From the NCBI RefSeq assembly GCF_001578105.1, contig NZ_CP014277.1, positions 102,531 through 166,530 on the forward strand: a DNA stretch of 64,000 nt, written 5' to 3'. This stretch comes from Martelella sp. AD-3. Its GTDB lineage: Bacteria; Pseudomonadota; Alphaproteobacteria; Rhizobiales; Rhizobiaceae. Shown here piece by piece: positions 36,096 to 43,569 of this stretch; position 1 is the first letter of the stretch, and every line of letters starts with the position of its first letter. Under the pieces are notes generated by a model. It searched no databases and had not been told where the DNA came from. It saw only the letters and a list, made by a program, of their open reading frames with translations. The translations under genes were made by a program, and so were the position numbers.

Positions 36096-36454
36096 GCGTT
36101 CTCGCTCCTTCTTTTGTCGTTGAGGCCACCTTCACTCAGAGCCGCCGAAAACGGCTCGCAAACTTCTGGGTGGCCAGCGCAGCAGTCGCGAACCAGAAAA
36201 CGCAGAGTTTCCTGCATGTGCTCGAGATTGGCGCGATAGATGATTGAGCGGCTCTGTCGGCGCGATATCACCCATCCTGCCCGTGAAAGCACCGCAAGAT
36301 GTGCCGACATGGTGTTGTGCGGTACAGATAATTGACGTGCGATCTCCCCGGCAGGGAGCCCGTCGGGTTCATGGCGAACAAGGAGACGAAACGCCTCAAG
36401 ACGGGTCTCTTGGGAAAGCGCGCTAAAACTCGCGGTGACGATGCTTATTTCCAT
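36092..36454 (-). CDS. arsR: ArsR-family repressor (C-terminal Cys type)
   Basis: A 120-residue winged-helix repressor (GEIARQLSVPHNTMSAHLAVLSRAGWV). The N-terminal CxC of classical ArsR is absent; instead the C-terminal Cys cluster RDCCAGHPEVCEPF is likely the As(III) site, as in the C-terminal-site ArsR proteins of proteobacteria. I chose the ATG at 36454; an upstream ATG would add 39 residues lacking family features. The operator dyad sits one base before this ATG, so repressor binding would also cover the translation start. Heads the arsRCHB operon. Confidence 0.92.
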   Translation of the reverse strand: MEISIVTASFSALSQETRLEAFRLLVRHEPDGLPAGEIARQLSVPHNTMSAHLAVLSRAGWVISRRQSRSIIYRANLEHMQETLRFLVRDCCAGHPEVCEPFSAALSEGGLNDKRRSENA

Positions 36455-36455
36455 G

Positions 36456-36473
36456 TGTCCAATAATATGGACA
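36456..36473. promoter_or_regulatory. Operator dyad abutting the arsR start codon
   Basis: Perfect dyad TGTCCA-ATAATA-TGGACA (36456-36473), one base before the arsR ATG (reverse). With no space for a ribosome-binding site, the mRNA may be leaderless or use a start inside. AT-rich DNA follows (36474-36510) and could hold the promoter. Confidence 0.65.
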
Positions 36474-37066
36474 AAATAAATATTGGCAACCGAGTTTCGC
36501 CGATTATACGATCTGTCTTGCCCTGCCTGAAACCATCTTTGCCGAACTCGAAAATGGCGATATTTAGCCAAGAGTGACCGCGCTGGCAGCCTCCCTCAAT
36601 CGGCCCGGTCTGTTCCTCTCCTATTCAGATTCTGTTTTTGACGAAGGACCCAATTTTCGTTTCGGGGGTGACCGTCTCCGTCGTGTTGTGTCGGGAATTT
36701 CCTCGCATCGAAGGAACAGAGCCCCTTTCGGATTCGCTGCGACAGGCCGTTTCGTGCTTTGTTGTCCATGCAGACTGTGTTCTTTGCCAGTATCGACACC
36801 CTGTTGCACAAAGCTGACGCGGGCTGCCATGGCGAAGGAATGTCCAGCCGTTGTTGTTTGCGAGCAATTGACGATGGGACTGTAAGGCCCGGGGTCTGTC
36901 AGCAACGTCTCCGTCCAAAAAAGACGGCTTCCACCTTCGGCGGACCCTCCGTCTTTTCCGGTCCTGCGCCGCCCTTCGCTTCGCTGCGGCCCTGAAGGGT
37001 GCAGTCATCCTCTTCCGGTGCTTCCTGGTGTCCCTGTCAATTCGATCAAACAACGGAGACATACCA
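36474..37066. other. Intergenic stretch between arsR and the DUF736 gene
   Basis: About 590 bases without a convincing gene. A frame at 36574-36885 is open but has a composition and content (Cys/Arg/Phe-rich, no motifs) typical of chance frames. The last 150 bases hold the stem-loop at 36919-36957 and look like a structured 5' leader for the DUF736 gene. This is the junction between the arsenic island and the plasmid backbone. Confidence 0.6.
36919..36957 (+). promoter_or_regulatory. Stem-loop in the leader of the DUF736 gene
   Basis: Inverted repeat AAAAGACGG (36919-36927) and CCGTCTTTT (36949-36957) separated by 21 bases containing a second small stem (CCACCTTCGG region), followed by pyrimidine-rich DNA. 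It may be a terminator or a structured leader. Function unknown. Confidence 0.45.
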
Positions 37067-37387
37067 ATGGCAGACCTGATCAACTTCATCCGCTTCAACG
37101 ACAACGGCACTTTGGAAGGCAACATCGCCGCACTGGACTTCGACTTCGACATCACTGGCGAAGAGCTCAACAGCACGAACCCGAAAGCGCCTGTCTACCG
37201 CCTGTATGGCGTGTCCCCGCGAGGCCGAAAGGTCGAGGTTGGCGGCATCTGGCGTCAGACGAACCAGAACGGCGAAGAGTATCTGCAGCTGACCGCGGCA
37301 ACCCCGAGCCGGGCGTTCCGTGCGAACCTCGGCAAGTTTCCCGGCCAGGACGATGATGATCTGATGACCGTGATCCCCTGGAGCTAA
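37067..37387 (+). CDS. DUF736-family protein
   Basis: A 106-residue soluble protein of the DUF736 family, widespread on plasmids and integrative elements of alphaproteobacteria. Family features are the start MADLINFIRFND, a strand-rich core (YRLYGVSPRGRKVEVGGIWRQTN) and the C-terminal QLTAATPSRAFRANLGKFPGQDDDDLMTVIPW. Function unknown; suspected to bind single-stranded DNA or accompany transfer genes. Start chosen for the GGAG eight bases upstream. A strong hairpin follows the stop. Confidence 0.9.
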   Translation: MADLINFIRFNDNGTLEGNIAALDFDFDITGEELNSTNPKAPVYRLYGVSPRGRKVEVGGIWRQTNQNGEEYLQLTAATPSRAFRANLGKFPGQDDDDLMTVIPWS

Positions 37388-37394
37388 GCTCCCT

Positions 37395-37419
37395 CGGCGC
37401 GGCGGATACCGCCGCGCCG
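37395..37419 (+). terminator. Hairpin after the DUF736 gene
   Basis: Perfect 11-base stem CGGCGCGGCGG / CCGCCGCGCCG with a three-base loop, eight bases after the stop codon. There is no U-run, but stability and position suggest a terminator or mRNA 3' protection. Confidence 0.65.
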
Positions 37420-37615
37420 GTTCCGGCAAATCCGCGACGTACCTAATAGTCCGCACTTGTTTCGCTTCTGTCCTCACTTTAGGTATTATGGGTTTGCGAA
37501 AAGTGCCAAATCGCTCCTTGCTCTTTCGGCGTCATCCCACCGGATCACAATGGCAATCGGGCCTTGAAGCACATATAAGAAACACCATGTGGGTTCGAAC
37601 AGCTGTCGCGAGAGA

Positions 37616-38047
37616 ATGACAAGAGAAGAGATTATAAAGGGGCTGGGTGCGCAGCCACATGACCCGTTTGTGTGGTTCGATGGACCACCGATTCTGGAGC
37701 AAATTCCGCCCGGAACTGTAGGTGTTAACGCTCTCAAGGTTGCGACCGCCATTGAGAACCGGCCGAGCCGCTACGTGCACCTGCTTCCGATGTTGCGCGT
37801 GAGCCTGATTGGCTTGATCTACGATCCGCAGCTGGACGGAGGAATCCTGCCCCTGCAAATTCTTGCGGAACGCCTGGGCGTCAGCCGGTTTACGGTTCCG
37901 CGCAACTGCGTGGTGCTCGAGGAAATGGGGCTCTTCTATAAAGTCACGAAGAACGGCCGCTACGCTGTCGAGCCCGATACGGCACTGGTCGTGTTTCATG
38001 ACCTGTTCGTTCCGTTGCCTGCGAAGCGGCTCCGCAAAGACGATTGA
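37616..38047 (+). CDS. Putative winged-helix plasmid protein, unrecognised
   Basis: A 143-residue soluble protein (152 if an upstream GTG at 37589 is used). Residues about 80-115 (LPLQILAERLGVSRFTVPRNCVVLEEMGLFYKV) look like a helix-turn-helix or winged-helix segment followed by a wing strand. No family recalled. It lies alone in the plasmid accessory segment between the DUF736 gene and the Fic pair. A role as transcription factor or partition accessory is possible. Confidence 0.6.
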   Translation: MTREEIIKGLGAQPHDPFVWFDGPPILEQIPPGTVGVNALKVATAIENRPSRYVHLLPMLRVSLIGLIYDPQLDGGILPLQILAERLGVSRFTVPRNCVVLEEMGLFYKVTKNGRYAVEPDTALVVFHDLFVPLPAKRLRKDD

Positions 38048-38254
38048 TGCACCCGATAACTGGGTCAAACATATAAAAAAACAAGAGAATTCTTCTTCCG
38101 ATTCTGGTATAGTTGGCGTGGTCAATAGACTTACGCTGAATTTGTCGTCCAGGAGCGAGAGTGCATAGCAGGACCGTGCCGGTTCAAGGGTTGAGAGATT
38201 CTAGGAAGACCGGCCTGCCTGTAAAACCGCACCGATCTTAAGAAGGAAAAGACC

Positions 38255-38464
38255 ATGGCGAGCACCCTTGAGAAAGCGCGCATCTCCGATGCCGAGATGA
38301 AAAAGCGGCGCCGGCTGGTCAACAGCGCCGATCACTCCAATGCCATGGAAGGCCTGAAGCGCGATCCTGCCACCGATCACATTTTCAAGGCTTTCATTCG
38401 CGGCGAGATCGAGGCCACCGATATCGTTCCGATGCTGAAAGAGTTTCGCGCCGCCAACGGATGA
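38255..38464 (+). CDS. VbhA-like antitoxin of a Fic toxin
   Basis: A 69-residue protein holding the Fic-inhibitory motif [S/T]xxxE[G/N] as SNAMEG (S28, E32, G33) in a helix; its Glu would fill the ATP gamma-phosphate pocket of the adjacent Fic protein. The N-terminal half is basic and helical. GAAGGA precedes the ATG, and the stop overlaps the fic start (ATGA), so antitoxin is made first. Confidence 0.85.
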   Translation: MASTLEKARISDAEMKKRRRLVNSADHSNAMEGLKRDPATDHIFKAFIRGEIEATDIVPMLKEFRAANG

Positions 38465-39375
38465 CGAACTACGCTTACGAAAACGGCACCCTCAAGAACA
38501 TCGATGGCTTAACCGATCCCGACAAACTCTCTGCCGTTGAGGCTGAACGTGTTGCCGGCCGTCTCATCGAACTGCGTCTTGGGGGCGGGCCGCAGCCGAC
38601 CTTCGACGCTCGGCACCTGAGAGCGCTTCACCATCATCTTTTCCAGGACGTCTATGAATGGGCCGGGCGAACCCGCGATGAGCGGGTTCAGCTTTCTGAC
38701 GGCACGGTCGCGACCATGCCGGCCATGCAGAAGATCGACGGCGAGCAATTCGCGATCGGCCCGGCCATTCCCAGCGCGCTGGACCGATTTTCCGAGGACC
38801 TGCGCGGTCAAGACCTCCTGCGCGATCTCGACCGGGAGACGTTTGCCGATCAGGCCGCAGTTTACTTCAATCGGCTCAACTCGATCCATCCGTTTCGCGA
38901 AGGCAATGGCCGGACGCAGAGGGAGTTCATGACTGCGCTGGCGAAGAACGCCGGTCACGAGCTTAACTTTGATGTCGTGTCGGCCGAACGCATGGCGCAG
39001 GCCAGTATTGCCGGTCATGAACGCGGCGATGTCGATGCCTTCAAGCGCCTGTTCCGCGAGATCTCTGATCCCGAACGCGTGCAGGCGTTGGAGAAGGCAC
39101 AGAAATTTCTGACCTCGCAAGGCTTTGATTGGCAAAATCGCTATATGGCAACGACCGAGCCTGGCCGTCGCTATGATGGCGTCCTGGTCGGGGTTGGCGG
39201 GTCAGATTTCATGATGCACGACAAGCAGAATATTCTCGTCGGCAAGACAAAGGACCTGCCAAGGCCTTTGCCCGAACAAGGGCAGCATGTGACGTTCGAA
39301 ACGCCACAGAAGACCCGCGCGAACGCCCGAAAGGGTAGGGGGCGTGACGACGACTTTGGGCACGGCCGCGGCTAA
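38461..39375 (+). CDS. Fic-family AMP-transferase toxin with C-terminal KfrB-like domain
   Basis: A 304-residue protein. The Fic core (about 1-200) has the active-site motif HPFREGNGRTQR (about residues 142-153), which transfers AMP to target proteins. Residues about 225-285 (NRYMATTEPGRRYDGVLVGVGGSDFMMHD) resemble the KfrB-like domain found in plasmid transfer-linked toxins such as VbhT relatives. The tail is very basic (KTRANARKGRGRDDDF), possibly a sorting or nucleic-acid-binding tail. With the VbhA-like partner it forms a class I toxin-antitoxin pair, useful for plasmid maintenance or delivery through the mating channel (inference). Confidence 0.92.
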   Translation: MTNYAYENGTLKNIDGLTDPDKLSAVEAERVAGRLIELRLGGGPQPTFDARHLRALHHHLFQDVYEWAGRTRDERVQLSDGTVATMPAMQKIDGEQFAIGPAIPSALDRFSEDLRGQDLLRDLDRETFADQAAVYFNRLNSIHPFREGNGRTQREFMTALAKNAGHELNFDVVSAERMAQASIAGHERGDVDAFKRLFREISDPERVQALEKAQKFLTSQGFDWQNRYMATTEPGRRYDGVLVGVGGSDFMMHDKQNILVGKTKDLPRPLPEQGQHVTFETPQKTRANARKGRGRDDDFGHGRG

Positions 39376-39430
39376 AATCCCATCTTCGCGGTCTCGCGGC
39401 GTAGATTGCCGGCTGGACGCCGGATTCGGT

Positions 39431-39465
39431 CGCGGCCGTTGGGGCCGCGGTTCTCTTCTTTTTTT
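39431..39465 (+). terminator. Rho-independent terminator after fic
   Basis: Stem CGCGGCC / GGCCGCG with a five-base loop followed by a pyrimidine run with seven T at its end. A canonical intrinsic terminator for the vbhA-fic unit. Confidence 0.85.
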
Positions 39466-39651
39466 GCCGGGATAGCGTACGGCTCCTTAGTCAGCGTCAA
39501 TGACGAACGGTGCCCCCAATTTTGCCGCTGCCCGGCGGGCAGCAACAAAATCGGCACCCCCATTCACCGGCCTTGCCGGTCGCTTCGCGATCATTGACAC
39601 TGCCCTGCGATCACCGGTGGCCGGTTTCCGTCAACAAAAGGAGACGGAAAC

Positions 39652-39825
39652 ATGACGACTATCGATCAGATCAATGAACTTCGCGCCGAGCTGACGAACT
39701 GCGACTTCTCGAAGGGCGAGCGGCAGGATGCTGAAGCAGAACTTGAAAAGCTGGAAGCACTGGTAGCAGCAGAGGAGCTTCAGTTTGAGCAGGACATAGC
39801 GGCCTGGAACGCTGACCTCGAATGA
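39652..39825 (+). CDS. Small acidic coiled-coil-like protein (57 aa)
   Basis: Hand translation gives MTTIDQINELRAELTNCD and a Glu-rich helical continuation ending AAWNADLE. AGGAG lies 10 bases before the ATG, and a hairpin terminator follows the stop, so it is a compact, self-contained transcription unit. It is predicted to be one long amphipathic acidic helix. No family recognised; small proteins of this type are common on rhizobial plasmids. Confidence 0.7.
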   Translation: MTTIDQINELRAELTNCDFSKGERQDAEAELEKLEALVAAEELQFEQDIAAWNADLE

Positions 39826-39835
39826 GGTCAGTTTC

Positions 39836-39860
39836 AGGAAGGCTGTCAGCCTTCCTGTTC
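39836..39860 (+). terminator. Terminator hairpin after the 57-aa gene
   Basis: Inverted repeat AGGAAGGCTG / CAGCCTTCCT around a single central base (so an eight-base stem with a small loop), followed by a short pyrimidine tract (TTCTC). Confidence 0.65.
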
Positions 39861-40004
39861 TCTAGCCGACACCCGAAAAGCCGAATATTTTGAGCGCTGA
39901 AGCTGCTATTCCGTGCGCCAGTTCAAAATAGAAAGCTTGAAGTCAGGAAAACTATCAAACCGACAAATCGAGCAATGCTGCATGAACACGTATCATGAGC
40001 AGGC

Positions 40005-40046
40005 TGTGACTTATAGTTTGCAATTTGGCTCAGTGTGACCTATAGT
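40005..40046 (+). promoter_or_regulatory. Direct repeats / promoter before the HigBA-like pair
   Basis: TGTGAC-TTATAGT (40005-40017) is repeated as TGTGAC-CTATAGT (40034-40046), 29 bases apart. The second TATAGT fits a -10 element seven bases before the toxin ATG, suggesting a leaderless or very short mRNA. The repeats are a likely binding site for the antitoxin. Confidence 0.5.
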
Positions 40047-40052
40047 AGGCAT

Positions 40053-40349
40053 ATGGCCGAGTTAATCAAAACGGCAACATTTGATCGCTGGCTTTCGAGC
40101 CTGAAAGACCGAACTGTAGCCGCAAAGGTCGCCGCTCGCCTCGTGCGACTTTCAATGGGCAATCCCGGTGATGTGGAGCCCGTGGGATCGGGAATTTCCG
40201 AGCTTCGCATTCACTACGGCAAGGGATATCGAGTTTACTATATGAGGCGCGGCGAGTTGATTATCGTTTTGCTTTGCGGTGGCGCCAAGTCGACCCAGAA
40301 AAAGGACATCAAGGCCGCAAAAATGCTGGCCGACGAGTGGAAGGATTGA
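40053..40349 (+). CDS. HigB/RelE-type toxin (Gp49-like killer protein)
   Basis: A 98-residue basic protein with the RelE-fold pattern of the putative addiction-module killer family: TFDRWLSSLKDRTVAAKVAARL, then SELRIHYGKGYRVYYMRR and the C-terminal LLCGGAKSTQKKDIKAAK. These toxins cleave mRNA at the ribosome. I chose the ATG at 40053 (MAELIKTATFD); an upstream GTG at 40035 would add six residues. The toxin precedes the antitoxin by four bases, the higBA order. Confidence 0.92.
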   Translation: MAELIKTATFDRWLSSLKDRTVAAKVAARLVRLSMGNPGDVEPVGSGISELRIHYGKGYRVYYMRRGELIIVLLCGGAKSTQKKDIKAAKMLADEWKD

Positions 40350-40353
40350 AACT

Positions 40354-40695
40354 ATGGCAAAGGAAGTTTTTAGCCGTTTCGATGCGGCCGATTACCTGAA
40401 AACCAACGAGGATATTGCTGCCTTCCTGGATGCCGCGATGGAAGAAGGTGGAGACGATCCTGAATATATCGCTGTCGTTCTTGGAACCATTGCGCGGGCG
40501 CGCAATATGAGCCAGTTGGCGCGTGACACCGGGCTTTCGCGGGAGGGTCTTTCACGCGCGCTTTCCGGCAACGGGAACCCGACAATGGCAACTTTGATGA
40601 AAGTGGCCAAAGCGCTCGATCTTAAAATTCAGGTTGTTCCAGCGGTGTCCGCTGGGGCAGCATCGAACGTTCCCGAACATAGTACAGCTTCCTGA
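40354..40695 (+). CDS. HigA-type antitoxin (addiction-module antidote)
   Basis: A 113-residue protein: an N-terminal toxin-binding region (FDAADYLKTNEDIAAFLDAAMEEGG) and a helix-turn-helix (MSQLARDTGLSREGLSRALSGNGNPTMATLMKVAKAL). It neutralises the upstream toxin and probably autoregulates the pair. The ATG at 40354 follows the toxin stop; the open frame before it lies within the toxin gene. The C-terminal 18 residues look disordered. Confidence 0.92.
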   Translation: MAKEVFSRFDAADYLKTNEDIAAFLDAAMEEGGDDPEYIAVVLGTIARARNMSQLARDTGLSREGLSRALSGNGNPTMATLMKVAKALDLKIQVVPAVSAGAASNVPEHSTAS

Positions 40696-40787
40696 TTTTA
40701 TTGGTGCCGCTCTACTGCGCAGTAGGCTGATTGATGCTGGTGCGGTTGCCGGAGGCGGACCACGCGTCGAAGGGCGCGTTTCGCGCC

Positions 40788-41039
40788 TCAGTCGCGGTAG
40801 CCGCGCTTGCGCTTGCTTTGCTCAAGAACACCAAGGGCATCATGGGCCTGTCCGGCCGAGGTGAACCAATCAAGCTTCAGTTGACCGCTGGTCCCGATCC
40901 GGCCCCAGCGGCGCACAAGGCACCAGTCTCCGAACAGGCCGCCCTCGATACTGAGATGATAGAACCGCCACTTGTTGGTGTCCGGCTCGATGCGGCGTAG
41001 GAGCACTTCTGTCGGGAAAAGGTCAAACTGGCCCAACAT
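40788..41039 (-). CDS. WGR-domain protein
   Basis: An 83-residue protein consisting almost only of a WGR domain (FYHLSIEGGLFGDWCLVRRWGRIGTSGQ). WGR domains bind nucleic acids in PARPs and occur as small stand-alone proteins near conjugation genes in alphaproteobacteria. It follows the coupling-protein gene by two bases in the same operon, hinting at a role in DNA processing or transfer (inference). Confidence 0.88.
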   Translation of the reverse strand: MLGQFDLFPTEVLLRRIEPDTNKWRFYHLSIEGGLFGDWCLVRRWGRIGTSGQLKLDWFTSAGQAHDALGVLEQSKRKRGYRD

Positions 41040-41041
41040 CT

Positions 41042-42907
41042 TCAGACCCCCGGCAGTTGTCCGTCGAACAAGTCAAGCGTGTCGCCTACCACCATCGATG
41101 TGTTCCTGGGCTTGCCGATGGGCTCCATTCCCTCAAGAACGTCGATCGCTTCCTTCGGATAGCCTGCGTCACTGTCCGTCTTCCCGGTCTCGGCGTTGTC
41201 GTCGGCTGCGGCGCCTTCAAGTCGGCTGACAGTGATAAGGTCGAGGGTCCACTGCGCCGGCTCTTGCGCATCTCGCACATGGGGGAGGGTGGTATAGGGA
41301 ACGCGCACCTTGTAGACGTCCTCGCCGATGCCCGTGACGAGGACATCGATGCCGTTCTTGCGAGGCCCGAGCTGCGTCTCGAATTCGGAGCGCTCAATCG
41401 TGTTCTCGCGCCGCTCGTCGCGCACCCATTCCAGCCCGTTTCCGCGTGGCTCACGACGACTATAGACCACTGTGGCCTGACCGACATCGCTTTCAAGTCG
41501 CTGCGCGGTCGGTCCCGAATTCACTTTGGCGATGATCTTCGTTCCGACGATCGACATCCATGCATCGGCGCGTTCGCGCCCATAGGTGTCACGGATCTGT
41601 GCAATATCCTGAACGCCGAGACACACGCAAACCCCCTTCGATCGCCCGATATCGAGTAGCGCTGAAAACCGGCTGATCTTCGGCAGCTGGGCGAATTCGT
41701 CGACGAAAAACCAGATGCGACGGAGCTTGGCGTCGCCAAGTTCCGGATCGGACACGATGCCGGAGGCAATGGTGAGAAATGCGCTGATCCAGCCGTCAGA
41801 CTGGTCAGAAAACCGGCCGGACTTCTGCAGGATGACGGTGCGCCTATCTGTCTTGTAGAGCAGCCAGTCGCGTAACGAAAAACGTTCCAGACCTTCATAA
41901 TTCGCCCACGCCGTTGCCAGCAGACGCAGCGTGTTCGTATCAGCGGTGAGCGTCGAAAGCGTCGAGGCGACTTGTCGATAGTCAGCGTCCAGAAAGCGAA
42001 CCGCATCGGGGTGATAGCGATGCGCGACCTCAAGAAGTTCCAGACGGTCACGGCGCGTCTCGGCCACCAGATCGGCCCACGTCCACCTTCCGGGGTTCTC
42101 ATGCATCAGGCGTATGGTGCACGCGGCCAGCACGGCCCGGGCCGAGTTGGAAAAGAACCGATCTCTTGATTCAGGGATCAGTCGCGTGGCCAGCTCAACG
42201 GCATCCTCTGCAATGCGCAAATCCTTGGCGATATCCCAAACATGGGAACGCCGATCCTGCGGAGCAATGATGATTGGCTGCACCCTGGAACCATCCGGCT
42301 TGATCGTTGGAGGCAGCTTCTCGGTAAAGTCTCCCTTGATATCGAAGACGAGAACCTTGTCATGTCGCGCGATCGCCGAGACGATCAGCCCGATCATGGT
42401 TTGTGTCTTGCCGCCGCCTATGGAGCCAAAGATGATGAAGTGTCGCACTTCACGTTCGAGCGCCAGCCGCCATCCATTGAACCAGTGAAGGCCGTCTCTG
42501 CTGTCGATTTTTTCCGCCTTTGCGGCCCGCAGCAGTTCGGGCATGCCTGCGACAGTCCGACCGGACTTGATCCATTTATCCGGCGGCATTAGGAAAGCAA
42601 CATAGCCGCCGATCGCAATGGATATGATGCCGACCGCAAGCGTGGCAGTCACCAGCCATTGGAGTTTAACCAGGTTGTCCGGGGCGTAGCCAAAAGATTC
42701 AATGAAGTGATTGCGGCAAAGGTCGGGGGACCAGAATTTGAGGCAGTCGATCGCCTGCGAAACCGATAGGCGGTAGGCCGATCCGTTCGTGGCGTTCCAC
42801 GATCGAAGCGCAAAAAAATAAACCCAGACAAGTGCCGAAATGCCCACAAGGAAGAGACCGGCATAGAGTAGAATAGCAAATTCGGAACGTCTGGGTTTGG
42901 TTATCAT
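41042..42907 (-). CDS. Type IV coupling protein (TraD/TrwB/VirD4-like ATPase)
   Basis: A 621-residue membrane ATPase. N-terminal helices (about 10-35 and 85-110) flank a periplasmic loop with several Cys. The motor domain has Walker A GSIGGGKTQTM (about residue 164) and Walker B IWFFVDEFAQLPK (about 403). The C-terminal 80 residues are acidic and may contact the relaxosome. It brings the TraA-DNA complex to the mating channel. The start overlaps the traD stop (ATGA); the WGR gene follows. Not of the DotL class, although the channel genes here are Dot/Icm-like. Confidence 0.9.
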   Translation of the reverse strand: MITKPRRSEFAILLYAGLFLVGISALVWVYFFALRSWNATNGSAYRLSVSQAIDCLKFWSPDLCRNHFIESFGYAPDNLVKLQWLVTATLAVGIISIAIGGYVAFLMPPDKWIKSGRTVAGMPELLRAAKAEKIDSRDGLHWFNGWRLALEREVRHFIIFGSIGGGKTQTMIGLIVSAIARHDKVLVFDIKGDFTEKLPPTIKPDGSRVQPIIIAPQDRRSHVWDIAKDLRIAEDAVELATRLIPESRDRFFSNSARAVLAACTIRLMHENPGRWTWADLVAETRRDRLELLEVAHRYHPDAVRFLDADYRQVASTLSTLTADTNTLRLLATAWANYEGLERFSLRDWLLYKTDRRTVILQKSGRFSDQSDGWISAFLTIASGIVSDPELGDAKLRRIWFFVDEFAQLPKISRFSALLDIGRSKGVCVCLGVQDIAQIRDTYGRERADAWMSIVGTKIIAKVNSGPTAQRLESDVGQATVVYSRREPRGNGLEWVRDERRENTIERSEFETQLGPRKNGIDVLVTGIGEDVYKVRVPYTTLPHVRDAQEPAQWTLDLITVSRLEGAAADDNAETGKTDSDAGYPKEAIDVLEGMEPIGKPRNTSMVVGDTLDLFDGQLPGV

Positions 42908-43158
42908 TGGCGCAACGCCTCCCGACCCAGCTTGATCATTTGTTCGCGAAGTCGAGCGTCACCCTTTCTCCGATTTCCTGTCAGCAGAACGCCAAGAATG
43001 TAGGCGCGGTCTTCATCTCCGAGGCTTGCTTTGATGACCAGTCCACCAAGCTCGATCTTGTGGCGGGTGTCTTCGCTTCGTTCGCGCTTGCGCATTTTTC
43101 TATACTCGCTTTGCAGGTTGCTAAGCGTTCTGCGCAACGTCAGAAGGTCGCTGCTCAT
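42904..43158 (-). CDS. traD: Conjugal transfer protein TraD (small, Ti-plasmid type)
   Basis: An 84-residue basic protein resembling Ti-plasmid TraD: MSSDLLTLRRTLSNLQSEYRK coiled segment, then GGLVIKASLGDEDRAYILGVLLTGNR. It is an accessory relaxosome component. I chose the ATG at 43158; the upstream frame overlaps traC. Its stop overlaps the coupling-protein start. Confidence 0.82.
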   Translation of the reverse strand: MSSDLLTLRRTLSNLQSEYRKMRKRERSEDTRHKIELGGLVIKASLGDEDRAYILGVLLTGNRRKGDARLREQMIKLGREALRQ

Positions 43159-43360
43159 TCTCCCGCCCGGAACGAAAGGAATGAACCATCTCGGCAAATG
43201 CCGCCTCAAGTTCATTCTCCGAAAGATCAAGGGTTTCGACGCCTGCTTTCATGGCGATTTGTCCAATCCTGAGTGCTTCTTTTTCTTCAGCTTCGCGCAA
43301 CTGCTTTTGCAGAGTTCTGATCTGGTCACGGATCGCGGAAGGGGATTTGGCGCGGGCCAT
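43121..43360 (-). CDS. traC: Conjugal transfer protein TraC
   Basis: A 79-residue relaxosome accessory protein of the Ti TraC type: MARAKSPSAIRDQIRTLQKQLREAEEKEA coiled-coil start and IGQIAMKAGVETLDLSENELEAAFAEM. The start at 43360 has AGGAG in the right place. It overlaps traD by 38 bases and leads the reverse traC-traD-coupling protein-WGR operon away from oriT. Confidence 0.85.
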   Translation of the reverse strand: MARAKSPSAIRDQIRTLQKQLREAEEKEALRIGQIAMKAGVETLDLSENELEAAFAEMVHSFRSGRENEQRPSDVAQNA

Positions 43361-43497
43361 GTGTTTTCTCCTTTTCGGCATTGAACGGTAAGAAGATTGC
43401 AGAGATGTTCTATGTTTGTAAACATCAATGATGCATGAAAATAGATCCATGCAATGTAAGGTGAATCGGCGGAGCCGATGCCGCACTCCGTCATGCG

Positions 43498-43517
43498 AAC
43501 AAAACGATCGTTTTGTT
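43498..43517. repeat. 20-base perfect palindrome in oriT
   Basis: AACAAAACGATCGTTTTGTT (43498-43517) is self-complementary and lies beside the nick-site core. It may bind a relaxosome protein or regulate traA. No matching copy was seen elsewhere in the window. Confidence 0.7.
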
Positions 43518-43520
43518 AAA

Positions 43521-43550
43521 TGCGCACTTATACATTGTTTTCAACAATGT
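43521..43550 (-). other. oriT: oriT core: RSF1010/Ti-like nick site with adjacent inverted repeat
   Basis: On the reverse strand the order is inverted repeat ACATTGTT-GAA-AACAATGT (43550-43532), one base, then TAAGTGCGCA (43530-43521). RSF1010 oriT has the same design: an inverted repeat followed by TAAGTGCG / CCCT, where MobA nicks. By analogy the nick is predicted after TAAGTGCG, between 43523 and 43522. It lies 20 bases before the MobQ-type relaxase start. Confidence 0.82.
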
Positions 43551-43569
43551 AAGATGGTAGTCGCGTGTC

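Larger units (their letters stand above)
43361..43569. other. oriT region with multiple inverted repeats
   Basis: The 209-base gap between the divergent traC and traA operons contains the RSF1010-like nick site and its repeat (43521-43550), a 20-base perfect palindrome (43498-43517), ATCGGC-GGA-GCCGAT (43465-43479) and TGCATG...CATGCA arms near 43432-43453. Such density of dyads is typical of an origin of transfer carrying TraA, TraC and regulator sites. Confidence 0.8.

Noticed and set aside
21040..36454. Arsenite oxidase (aio/arx) or respiratory arsenate reductase (arr) genes
   Set aside because: The island has only detoxification and phosphate genes; no molybdopterin oxidoreductase sequence is present.
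36574..36885. A 103-codon forward frame between arsR and the DUF736 gene
   Set aside because: Irregular composition, no motifs, no ribosome-binding site; treated as intergenic.
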